Shown one piece after another: positions 17,961-25,978 of a DNA stretch of 64,000 nt (position 1 is its first letter; the number at the start of each line of letters is the position of its first letter). The position numbers and the translations under genes are program-made. This stretch comes from Flagellimonas taeanensis (GTDB lineage Bacteria; Bacteroidota; Bacteroidia; Flavobacteriales; Flavobacteriaceae). The notes under the pieces were generated by a model. That model was not told the DNA's origin. It made no database searches and saw only the letters and a list, made by a program, of their open reading frames with translations. The stretch is from contig NZ_QXFO01000022.1 in assembly GCF_003584105.1 (NCBI RefSeq), positions 215,086-279,085 of the forward strand, given 5' to 3'.

Positions 17961-19438
17961 AAAGGGCCAGCATCCGTTTTCCGCATCAACTTTTTAAAAA
18001 TTTGGATTTGCTTCCGAAATACGCTCCTGTTTTTTTGATGGAAGAAACCTTGTTTTTTAATCAATACAATTTTCACAAGCAGAAAATCCTGTTTCATCGG
18101 GCCTCCATGAAATGTTATGCGGATCATCTATCTCATAATGGTTTCGAGGTTCATTATATTGATGCCCAAGAAGACCGCTCGGACATAAGGGTGCTGCTAA
18201 AAGAGTTGGTGACTGAGGGATATGGGGAGTTTCATATAATCGACCCAACGGATAATTGGTTGGAAAAGCGAATCAAATCAAGCGTATCTGAAACCATGGT
18301 CAAGTGGCACGATTCTCCACTTTTTTTGAATACTATGGATGATTTGTCCCATTTCTTCAAGCCAAGCAAGAAAAACTTTTTTCAGACATCCTTTTACAAA
18401 CAACAGCGTCGCAAACGCAATATTTTAATGGAAGGTGAGAATCCAAAAGGAGGGAAGTGGACCTACGATGTGGACAATCGGAAGCGATATCCCAAAAACC
18501 GAACTCCTCCGGCAATCGCCTTCCCTGATGCCGATACCTATTTTACGGAGGCAAAATCCTATGTGGAATCCCATTATAAGAACAATATTGGATCACTTTC
18601 ACAGACCCCGTTATATCCCATCAATTTTGAGTCGGCAGAGCGCTGGTTCCAAGATTTTTTGGAAAATCGGTTTCACAAGTTTGGTGATTATGAGGATGCC
18701 CTGGTTAAGGACGCTTCCTATTTGCACCACAGTGTGTTGACACCTCTGCTTAATGTGGGTCTGATTTCTGTGGAAGATGTCTTGCAAACATCGATTTCAT
18801 TTGCAGATGAACATAAAGTGCCCATCAATTCAGTGGAGGGTTTTGTACGGCAAATTATCGGTTGGCGCGAATTCATCCGGGGAATGTATCAGGTAAAGGG
18901 GGCCGAAGAACGAACCCGTAATTTTTGGGGATATTCCCGAAAGATGCCAAAGTCATTTTATGATGGTACTACTGGGATTGTTCCGGTGGACATCACGATA
19001 AAAAAGGTGTTGAAAACGGGCTATGCCCATCATATAGAACGACTGATGGTCCTCTGCAACTTTATGCTTCTGTGCGAGTTCGACCCGGATGATATTTACC
19101 AATGGTTCATGGAACTGTTCATTGATGCGTATGATTGGGTAATGGTGCCCAATGTCTACGGAATGGGGCTCTTTGCGGATGGTGGGCTTATGAGCACCAA
19201 ACCGTACATCAGTAGTAGCAATTACATCAATAAAATGGGAGATTATGAAGGTGGCGAATGGGAAGAAATTTGGGATGGCCTATTCTGGAACTTTATGGAC
19301 AAGAACCGGACATTTTTTGAACAAAACCCTCGACTTGCCATGCTGTTGCGGAATCTTGATAAGATGTGCCCCGAAAAGAAAGAGAGGCATTTACAGAATG
19401 CAGAAGAGTTTTTAAATCGGTTGGATACTAGGGAATAA
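17957..19438 (+). CDS. Photolyase/cryptochrome of the PhrB-like family, lacking Fe-S cysteines
   Basis: I chose the ATG overlapping the previous stop, giving 493 residues, the normal length for the Fe-S bacterial cryptochrome/photolyase family. The N-terminal DPRP domain (YAPVFLMEE, KILFHRASMKCYADHL) and the FAD domain (QIIGWREFIRGMYQ, GYAHHIERLMVLCNF, AYDWVMVPNVYGMG) are well conserved. The four cysteines that bind the 4Fe-4S cluster in PhrB are gone. The first would lie before GYAHHIERLM and the surrounding loop now reads TTGIVPVD. The CxxC pair following DY is replaced by Glu431-Gly-Gly-Glu434, and the loop with the fourth cysteine is shortened. It may be a cluster-free 6-4 photolyase or a light sensor. 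It is the last gene of its operon. Confidence 0.87.
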   Translation: MKRASIRFPHQLFKNLDLLPKYAPVFLMEETLFFNQYNFHKQKILFHRASMKCYADHLSHNGFEVHYIDAQEDRSDIRVLLKELVTEGYGEFHIIDPTDNWLEKRIKSSVSETMVKWHDSPLFLNTMDDLSHFFKPSKKNFFQTSFYKQQRRKRNILMEGENPKGGKWTYDVDNRKRYPKNRTPPAIAFPDADTYFTEAKSYVESHYKNNIGSLSQTPLYPINFESAERWFQDFLENRFHKFGDYEDALVKDASYLHHSVLTPLLNVGLISVEDVLQTSISFADEHKVPINSVEGFVRQIIGWREFIRGMYQVKGAEERTRNFWGYSRKMPKSFYDGTTGIVPVDITIKKVLKTGYAHHIERLMVLCNFMLLCEFDPDDIYQWFMELFIDAYDWVMVPNVYGMGLFADGGLMSTKPYISSSNYINKMGDYEGGEWEEIWDGLFWNFMDKNRTFFEQNPRLAMLLRNLDKMCPEKKERHLQNAEEFLNRLDTRE

Positions 19439-19600
19439 ACAACAATGTGTTGACTACAAACAAAAAATACTTGTACACGACTTCATCATGAATCTATAAA
19501 AGCCAATTTTTGGATGATTGGTGTCATCGGGGCTATCTATGTTCTTAATAGAATTTATTTTAATAAATAATTGAAAATTATAATCTTACATACATTCCTT

Positions 19601-19621
19601 TTTTATGCTCACCGAATAGGT
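19601..19621 (+). repeat. Left copy of 21-bp direct repeat flanking the fucose locus
   Basis: This 21-bp string (four T, then core ATGCTCACCGAATAGG, then T) is repeated without mismatch and in the same orientation at 49221-49241. The bases on either side differ. The two copies lie in the non-coding gaps immediately outside the fucose utilisation genes. Confidence 0.85.
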
Positions 19622-19967
19622 CACCATTTTAACGAATATATTTAATTCATTGATTATTAAATATTTATATCTTATTTTGATTTTTCTGCGGTCAGACAAC
19701 AATTTATTCTATCCCTTAATAAATTGAATGCAAAAAATTGGATGAGGAAGGGTTCATATCCACGTCATTTATGTCACTAACTTTAAATTCTTTTTTCTGT
19801 TGTTCATTGATACTTTAACTAAGTTCAATTTTTCCCAGAGGGGAAGGAATGCTATCATCATTTTTTGCAGAATATCAATAGAATTTAATACACGCACTGA
19901 AAAAAGGACGCTTTAAAATATTTGTTTGTTCAATGAGGAATAAATCTACCTCCACCTACTTTTGTCA

Positions 19968-20049
19968 TGTTCACTGACCCTGTAAAACTGGGGACAATTC
20001 GTTAAAAATGAAGCAAGAAAAGTATTATCGTTACACTAAAAAGTTCTAA
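19968..20049 (+). mobile_element. Possible insertion-sequence end remnant
   Basis: The segment starts with TGTTCACTGACCCTGTAAAA followed by CTGGGGACA, which is reminiscent of the TG...GACCC...ACA termini of IS3-family elements. Seventeen bases later is an ATG followed by 12 codons (MKQEKYYRYTKKF) and a stop, like a truncated transposase start. No transposase body, second end or target duplication is visible. The call rests on resemblance alone and could be wrong. Confidence 0.2.
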
Positions 20050-20122
20050 AATCAGACAATGTTTTTCGGGCAACCCAAATTATTTTATATGCTAATTAAA
20101 TGATCATTGGATTACTCTCTAT

Positions 20123-21280
20123 CTATTTTCTGAAAAGAGGCATTTGCTCAACTTCAGGGCATCCAATTTGTTCCATTACCTGTTTCAATTGCGTTTTGAG
20201 CAAGGAAATGGTGTGGTCGCCCCCTTTGCTTCCCATAGCTGCAACGCCATACATAAAGGAACGGCCTAAAAATGTAAACTGGGCCCCACTGGCTATTGTT
20301 CGGGCGATATCGGGTCCGGAGCGCACACCGCTATCCATCATCACAGTGAGTTGATTGCCATATTTTTCCGATATTCGGGCCAATGGCTTTATGGTGGATT
20401 CCCCGGCATCCAATTGCCTCCCTCCATGATTGGATACAATGATGCCATCCAGTCCCAGGGATACTGCTTTTTCGGCATCGGCCTCAGTGATCACCCCCTT
20501 CAATACCAATTTGCCTTTCCATAGGTCCCTGATGGAAGCAATCTTTTCCATGTCCATACGCTTGCTAAAGGTCTGGTCCATGAACTGTCCCAACTGTTTT
20601 AGGTTGAGCCCTTTGGGCATGTACGGTTTAAGCACTTCAAAATTGGGTTGCCCATGCCGTAAAGTCTCAAAGGCCCATTGGGGCTTTCCCAATATCTGAA
20701 GGATGTTGGAAAAGCTCATTTTTGGGGGCATGGAAAGTCCGTTCTTTATTTCTTTGGGACGGAAACCAAAAACCGGGGTGTCGCAAAGCAACACGAGAAC
20801 GGGGCAACCAGCAACTTGGGCCCGATGGATCAGGTCATTTCGAACGGATTCCTTCGTGGGATGGTACAATTGAAACCAAGCATTTCCCTCAGTGATCTCG
20901 CTGATACGTTCGATGCTGGAAGTGCCCACGGTACTCAGAATAAAGGGAATATTGTGTTGAAATGCGGCTTTGGCCAGGATTTCGGAAGAGTTGGGCCACA
21001 TGAGCCCTTGGAGACCAATGGGGGCAATCCCAAAAGGGGCATCGTATCTTTTTCCAAAGATTTCTGTAGTCATGTTGGCCTCTTTGTAGGTATCCAGATA
21101 TCTGGGCAACAATTCAACCTCTCTGATTTCACCAGTGTTCTTTCGGAGGTTCACCTCTTCATTGCACCCCCCGTCCAGATATTCAAAGGCAAATCTGGGA
21201 ATACGCTTGCGGGCTTTTTCTCGAAGATCTTCGATGGAGGGGTATTTGGGGTTGAATGTGATTTGTTTTTGGTTGCGCAT
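20123..21280 (-). CDS. FMN-dependent L-lactate / alpha-hydroxyacid dehydrogenase
   Basis: The 385-residue protein has the signature features of the LldD/glycolate oxidase family: FAFEYLDGGCNEE near the N-terminus, PIGLQGLMWPNSSEILAKAA, GKLVLKGVI (FMN-phosphate lysine region), and the active-site IIVSNHGGRQLD with its His and Arg. In this cluster the final hydrolase yields L-lactate and pyruvate, so oxidation of L-lactate to pyruvate is the most likely role. It is the last gene of the minus-strand fucose cluster, 4 bp after the mutarotase gene. A close paralogue is at 61835 in the second sugar locus. Confidence 0.88.
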   Translation of the reverse strand: MRNQKQITFNPKYPSIEDLREKARKRIPRFAFEYLDGGCNEEVNLRKNTGEIREVELLPRYLDTYKEANMTTEIFGKRYDAPFGIAPIGLQGLMWPNSSEILAKAAFQHNIPFILSTVGTSSIERISEITEGNAWFQLYHPTKESVRNDLIHRAQVAGCPVLVLLCDTPVFGFRPKEIKNGLSMPPKMSFSNILQILGKPQWAFETLRHGQPNFEVLKPYMPKGLNLKQLGQFMDQTFSKRMDMEKIASIRDLWKGKLVLKGVITEADAEKAVSLGLDGIIVSNHGGRQLDAGESTIKPLARISEKYGNQLTVMMDSGVRSGPDIARTIASGAQFTFLGRSFMYGVAAMGSKGGDHTISLLKTQLKQVMEQIGCPEVEQMPLFRK

Positions 21281-21284
21281 ACGA

Positions 21285-21623
21285 TTACAACTTGAATATT
21301 TTTTTCATGGGCAGCCATTTTTCACCTTTTTGGGCAAAGGGAAGTGGTTTTTGGAACGTCCACATAAACTCTTCCCATTCCTGCACCTTGGGATTTTGGG
21401 CATCGGCCTGTTGTTTTTTCTCAAAGGAAAACGAATCATCCACCTCCATGATCATGGACAGCCGATTGCCTACTCTATATATTTCCATGTTTTGGATGCC
21501 AGATTCCTTGATGCTCTCCAAAATTTCGGGCCATACATTTTTATGATGCTCTTCATAGGCCATGATGCTTTGCTCGTCATCCACAAGATCAAGTGCCAAG
21601 CAATATCTTTTTAGATTTCCCAT
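21285..21623 (-). CDS. L-fucose mutarotase (RhaM-like family)
   Basis: The 112-residue protein matches the L-rhamnose mutarotase family in length and motifs: YEEHHKNVWPEILESIKESGIQNMEIYRVGNRLSMIMEV. The conserved histidine follows the glutamates, and the tryptophans in WEEFMW are present. Such enzymes interconvert alpha and beta anomers of 6-deoxy-sugars. Its 5' end overlaps the transporter gene by 13 bp and a lactate dehydrogenase gene follows. In this fucose cluster an L-fucose substrate is more likely than rhamnose. Confidence 0.87.
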   Translation of the reverse strand: MGNLKRYCLALDLVDDEQSIMAYEEHHKNVWPEILESIKESGIQNMEIYRVGNRLSMIMEVDDSFSFEKKQQADAQNPKVQEWEEFMWTFQKPLPFAQKGEKWLPMKKIFKL

Positions 21624-22918
21624 ATGCGTTCATTTTTTAAAGTGTCAAAACCGAACCAGGCAATGTAGGCGAAACAGAACAAGGGGAGGGTAAAGGAATA
21701 ATTCACCTCGGCCACTCCCATGATTTGGGTATCGGCCACCCCATGGCCCCCAATATCAATGATCATTCCCTGTAATTTGGGCATCAGGGCTCCCCCAACA
21801 ATGGCCATGACCAATCCGGCCGCACCCAATTTGGATTCCTCCTCGGTCAATCCGTTCAAGGCAATTCCATAAATGGTCGGAAACATGGGCGACATGAAGA
21901 ACGAAATGCCCACTAACGAAAGTAACCCCAAATGGCCTTCAATGAAAATGGCGGCTAAGGAACAGATTCCGGCCATGAGGGAAAACCACATCAATAGTTT
22001 GCCCGGACTGAGAAAACGTAACAGATACGTGCCGATGGCCCGACCCACCAAAAACAAAATGAACGCCGCAAACTGGTAATTGGCTGCCATATCGCTTGCC
22101 ATACCCATGGCTTCGGCATATTGATAGATGTAGGTCCAGCACATGATCTGCGCACCGACATATAGGATCTGTGCCAATACCCCCAACCTGTAACGGGGCC
22201 TTTGGAACAGTAGCCTGCCTGTTTCTTTCAAGGACGGAATTGTTCCGTTTCCTTTGGCCTGGGGCATCTTGTTGACCATTATGAGAACGAATACCGCCAG
22301 AATGACCAATCCCAGAACCACATACGGGTCCCTGATCACCATGAGATCCGAAGTACGGATCATAGCTTTTTTGACAGGGTCCAAGGATGAATAATCCACG
22401 ATGTCATCCGATTGTAGTTTTTTGAGCACAAATTGCTGCGCAATGAGCAATCCCAATAGCAACCCTACAGGATTGAACACCTGGGCCAGGTTCAGGCGCT
22501 GCGTTGCCGTTTCCCTTGCACCCATGGCCAATATGTAGGGATTGGCCGTTGTTTCCAAAAAAGCAAGTCCAAAGGTAAGCACATATAGGCCAAGGCAAAA
22601 AAACCAAAACTTTTCCATGATGGCCGCTGGATAAAACATGAGCGCCCCTACTGCATAAAGGGCCAGCCCTATCAATATCCCTACCTTATAAGAGTATTTC
22701 CGGACAAAAAGTGCCGCGGGCAAAGCCATGCAAAAATAACCGCCATAAAAAGCCATTTGGACCCAAGCGGCTTGGGAATTGGAAAGCTCCAATACTTTTT
22801 TGAATGCCTGTACCATAGGGTCCGTAACGGCATTGGCAAAACCCCAAAGCGCAAACAGGGAAGTAATCAGGACGAAGGGCAAAAGTGCTTTTTTGGATAC
22901 AATTTTTGGTCTGGTCAT
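21611..22918 (-). CDS. fucP: L-fucose:H+ symporter (MFS)
   Basis: The 435-residue protein has about 12 TM helices of the major facilitator fold. It carries both acidic residues known to be important in E. coli FucP: an Asp in helix 1 (GFANAVTDPMVQAF) and the Glu in FLETTANPYILAMG. Both motifs are diagnostic of the FHS family, which imports fucose and related sugars with protons across the inner membrane. It lies between the fucose dehydrogenase-like SDR and the mutarotase, consistent with uptake feeding straight into catabolism. Confidence 0.92.
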   Translation of the reverse strand: MTRPKIVSKKALLPFVLITSLFALWGFANAVTDPMVQAFKKVLELSNSQAAWVQMAFYGGYFCMALPAALFVRKYSYKVGILIGLALYAVGALMFYPAAIMEKFWFFCLGLYVLTFGLAFLETTANPYILAMGARETATQRLNLAQVFNPVGLLLGLLIAQQFVLKKLQSDDIVDYSSLDPVKKAMIRTSDLMVIRDPYVVLGLVILAVFVLIMVNKMPQAKGNGTIPSLKETGRLLFQRPRYRLGVLAQILYVGAQIMCWTYIYQYAEAMGMASDMAANYQFAAFILFLVGRAIGTYLLRFLSPGKLLMWFSLMAGICSLAAIFIEGHLGLLSLVGISFFMSPMFPTIYGIALNGLTEEESKLGAAGLVMAIVGGALMPKLQGMIIDIGGHGVADTQIMGVAEVNYSFTLPLFCFAYIAWFGFDTLKNERIWEI

Positions 22919-22927
22919 GGCTATAGG

Positions 22928-23707
22928 TTAAAGTGAACGATCCAGATGGGTGTAGCCCCCATCCACAAAGATCAGTTGGCCAGTAGTATGGCTGGATTTT
23001 TCGGAAAGAAGAAAGGCCACCGTGTTGGCAATTTCTTCTGCGGTTGTCATTCTATTCCCCAAGGGGATGTTATCCATAATTTCCTTGAGTTTTTCTTCAG
23101 GATTATCAAATGAATTTATCCAATTCTTGTACAATGGGGTATAACATTCAGCGACAATTACGGCATTCACCCGAATGGAATAGGGAAGAAGTTCTAGCGC
23201 CCATTCCCTGGTAAGTGAATTTCGGGCCCCGTTCGCTGCCGCATAACCCGAAGTATTGCCCTGGCCTGTCACCGATGTTTTGGAACCGATGTTCACAATG
23301 CTGCCTTTGCGTTTCTTCAAGTGGGGCAAGGCATGGTGGGCCATCAGATAATAATGTCCCACATTGCGCTCCAAGGAACGTTTAAAATCGGCATAATTGC
23401 CATTTTCGAGCCCCACTCCGTCATTGATCCCGGCATTGTTCACCAATCCATCTATTCTTCCGAGCTCTTGAAAGGTTCTTTCAACGGCATTTTTGCATTG
23501 CATAGGGTCGGTAAGTTCTGCAAGGGCGTAAAAGGCTTTGCCTCCCTTGTCCTTGATTTCTCCCACAGTGGAAAGTACGTCGGCCTCATTTCGCCCAATA
23601 ATGACAGGGACGGCATTTTCTTCGGCCAAAACACAGGAAATCCCTTTCCCAATTCCTTTGTCACCCCCTGTGACCAATATGACCTTGTCCTTCAATCTTA
23701 AATCCAT
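22928..23707 (-). CDS. SDR oxidoreductase, probable L-fucose dehydrogenase
   Basis: The 259-residue classical SDR has the cofactor loop VTGGDKGIGKG, NNAG, catalytic Ser142 (NIGSKTS) and Tyr155 (SGYAAAN). The lysine four residues after the tyrosine, normally part of the catalytic tetrad, is Asn159 here; the codon is AAC. The rest of the fold and the C-terminal GQLIFVDGGY are normal. It sits between the lipoprotein fucosidase and FucP, 10 bp from the latter, and the cluster needs one enzyme to oxidise L-fucose to fuconolactone. The other SDR of the cluster (35848) is next to the dehydratase side of the pathway, so this one is assigned to fucose by elimination. Confidence 0.75.
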   Translation of the reverse strand: MDLRLKDKVILVTGGDKGIGKGISCVLAEENAVPVIIGRNEADVLSTVGEIKDKGGKAFYALAELTDPMQCKNAVERTFQELGRIDGLVNNAGINDGVGLENGNYADFKRSLERNVGHYYLMAHHALPHLKKRKGSIVNIGSKTSVTGQGNTSGYAAANGARNSLTREWALELLPYSIRVNAVIVAECYTPLYKNWINSFDNPEEKLKEIMDNIPLGNRMTTAEEIANTVAFLLSEKSSHTTGQLIFVDGGYTHLDRSL

Positions 23708-23710
23708 ATA

Positions 23711-25807
23711 TCATTGATTTGTGGTGAACACACCGATTTCAGCAAAGGAAGTCCTGGTATCACCATTGTGTTTTTCCAAAGCATTCAATTTTATATATCT
23801 GGCCAATGTTGGATTGAAATTTATTTTTTGTTCAATGCGATTGTTGGCCACATTGCTGAACTCCCCTTCTGATACTGACTTCCATGTTCGGTTATCCTGA
23901 CTTACCCAAAATTCATACTTGGTGATGATTCCAAACGGATAGCGTTCTTGGATGGGCCAATAGCTAAATCCAGTAAGTGTATGGGATGCTCCCAAATCTA
24001 TGGTGATCTCGTTGCTGTTCGAAGAATTTTCATCCGTTGCCCAAAAAGTATTGGGATCATCATCCATAAGTTTAACCATATCGGTATCATTTTGAAGGGC
24101 CCCAACCACTTTCCAATCTTTTTTGGCCAGATCAAAGTATTGGCTCACCGTCTGTGTTTGTTGTCCATTGTTCGGGTCCACGGCAATGACCTTTACGTTT
24201 GTTGGGGTCAAAACAGAAAATGGGGCGTCATATTTTTTGGAGGTCGTTGTTGGTTCCTTCCCATCGGTGGTCACATAGACATCCACTTCATCGTCCGGTA
24301 TTTCAATGGAGACCATCCCATCCCTATTTCTGGTGATTTTAGGGTCCACCAAAAGGGGAGGGGCATTATAGAGCTCAAGCGTGGAGAGTGTAATTGGGCC
24401 TTTGGCGTCCAAAACATCCACTTTGATTTGGGTAGCGGTAACGGTTTCAAATCTAAGAATACGTTTGTACCCCACAGTGGTCTGTTCATCCAAAACTTGC
24501 CATGTTCCATCCACTTCGGCACTTACCGTGAATTTTTTGATGCGTTGTCCCAAAGGAATATACTCTTGGAGCAGTATGCGGTTGACTTTGGTGGGCTTAT
24601 CCAAACTGATGGTGATGGAAGCCTGTGTTGTTCCGTCATCTGTGGCCCAATAGGTTTCAAAATCCCCATCGATGGCCTTTTCGGCATTGAAGGTGGAACT
24701 GTTGCCACGGACATTCGAGGCACTGGCAGTATTTCCCTGTGCCAGTTCTTGGGCAAAATCGGTATCGATTTGTGCTTTCAGGGCCATCAATTGTTGTACA
24801 TCGTTTTCATGCACCAAACCTCTATCGTCCACCGGAAGGTTCAACAAAAAGTTTCCGTTCCTGCCGATGGATTCGTAATAGGTTTGCACCAAACGGGGCA
24901 AAGTTTTTACCTGATGGTCCTCACCGGGATGGTAGTACCACCCAGGACGTATGGAGGTATTTACCTCTGCGGGCAGCCAATGTGTCCCATCTTCATGGCC
25001 CGAACGCAACTCCACATATCGCGGCCATCCAGGATGGATCTCATCCCTTCGCATCACGCTCCAGTTGGTCTCGTTGGCCCAACCTTCCTCGTTGCCGACC
25101 CAGCGTATATCCGGTCCGCCATCACTGAAAATGACCGCATTGGGCTGTAATTCCCGAATCATCTCGGTGGTCTTTTCCCATTCGTAATAGGTTTTGTTGT
25201 CTATTTTTCGGGTTTCGTTGGCACCTCCGTAGTATCCGGAACCTCCATTGGCACCATCAAACCATACCTCGAAGAGTTCCCCGTAATTGGTCAATAGTTC
25301 CCGTAACTGTTCATGGAAGATCTTCACATATTCCGGTTTCCCATAATGTTCGTTGTTGCGGTCCCAAGGGGAAAGATATAATCCCAATTTTAGACCATGC
25401 TCTTTGCAGGCATCGGCCAATTCTTGGACCACGTCCCCTTTTCCATCTTTCCAAGGTGAATTTTTAACGGAATGTTCCGTGGTCTTGGTGGGCCACAAAC
25501 AGAATCCATCATGGTGCTTTGCAGTTAAAATGATTCCCTTCATCCCGGCATCTTTGGCCACTTTGGCCCACTGTCGGGTGTCCAGTTGGGTAGGGTTGAA
25601 AAGGGCAGGGGATTCTCCTCCTGTGCCCCATTCCATATCGGTAAAGGTGTTCATGTTGAAATGGACAAAGGCATAATATTGCAGTTCATGCCAATCCATT
25701 TGCCGTTGTGAAGGGGTTGGGCCAACAGCTTTGGGCGGTTCCACAGTCTGGCAAGCTACAAAGAGCAAGACCAGGGGCAAGGTTAGGATGTAGGCTTTTC
25801 GAATCAT
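23711..25807 (-). CDS. GH29 alpha-L-fucosidase lipoprotein with two F5/F8 type C domains
   Basis: The 698-residue lipoprotein has a lipobox with Cys19 (LLFVAC). The GH29 catalytic domain covers about 30-345, with the TAKHHDGFCLWPT motif and the nucleophile in VWFDGANGG (Asp184). It is followed by a discoidin/CBM32-like domain (about 360-480), a chitobiase-type C-terminal beta domain (about 485-565, VDVYVTTDGKEPT) and a second discoidin-like domain (about 575-695). Members with this design remove fucose from branched glycans at the cell surface. It is 4 bp upstream of the SDR gene in the same direction and lies with three other GH29 genes and a GH95. Confidence 0.9.
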   Translation of the reverse strand: MIRKAYILTLPLVLLFVACQTVEPPKAVGPTPSQRQMDWHELQYYAFVHFNMNTFTDMEWGTGGESPALFNPTQLDTRQWAKVAKDAGMKGIILTAKHHDGFCLWPTKTTEHSVKNSPWKDGKGDVVQELADACKEHGLKLGLYLSPWDRNNEHYGKPEYVKIFHEQLRELLTNYGELFEVWFDGANGGSGYYGGANETRKIDNKTYYEWEKTTEMIRELQPNAVIFSDGGPDIRWVGNEEGWANETNWSVMRRDEIHPGWPRYVELRSGHEDGTHWLPAEVNTSIRPGWYYHPGEDHQVKTLPRLVQTYYESIGRNGNFLLNLPVDDRGLVHENDVQQLMALKAQIDTDFAQELAQGNTASASNVRGNSSTFNAEKAIDGDFETYWATDDGTTQASITISLDKPTKVNRILLQEYIPLGQRIKKFTVSAEVDGTWQVLDEQTTVGYKRILRFETVTATQIKVDVLDAKGPITLSTLELYNAPPLLVDPKITRNRDGMVSIEIPDDEVDVYVTTDGKEPTTTSKKYDAPFSVLTPTNVKVIAVDPNNGQQTQTVSQYFDLAKKDWKVVGALQNDTDMVKLMDDDPNTFWATDENSSNSNEITIDLGASHTLTGFSYWPIQERYPFGIITKYEFWVSQDNRTWKSVSEGEFSNVANNRIEQKINFNPTLARYIKLNALEKHNGDTRTSFAEIGVFTTNQ

Positions 25808-25978
25808 TTTTTCAAAGGTTTATTTTTAAGAAACACAATCTCCTTCGCTACCCATTTTCAGGTGTGGAGCAGGTTGTTTTCAGGGTTGGATTTTTGATTT
25901 TCAAAAGGGTCAAATTGTCGCACAACCCCATTTTCCGAAGTATTGCGCAACATACGATTTCTTGTGACCCTCATCATT

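Larger units (their letters stand above)
19439..20122 (+). other. AT-rich 684-bp gene-free stretch
   Basis: No reading frame with a credible start or family signature was found on either strand. The stretch separates the photolyase operon from the 3' end of the convergent fucose gene cluster. It holds one copy of a 21-bp repeat (19601) and a short segment that resembles an insertion-sequence end (19968). Its base composition is markedly more AT-rich than the flanking genes, as is common for recombination-prone or decayed DNA. Confidence 0.7.

Noticed and set aside
23948..25150. 400-codon plus-strand open frame opposite the GH29 lipoprotein gene
   Set aside because: It lies wholly antisense to a gene with clear GH29 and discoidin motifs, and its translation shows no domain and no plausible start signal.
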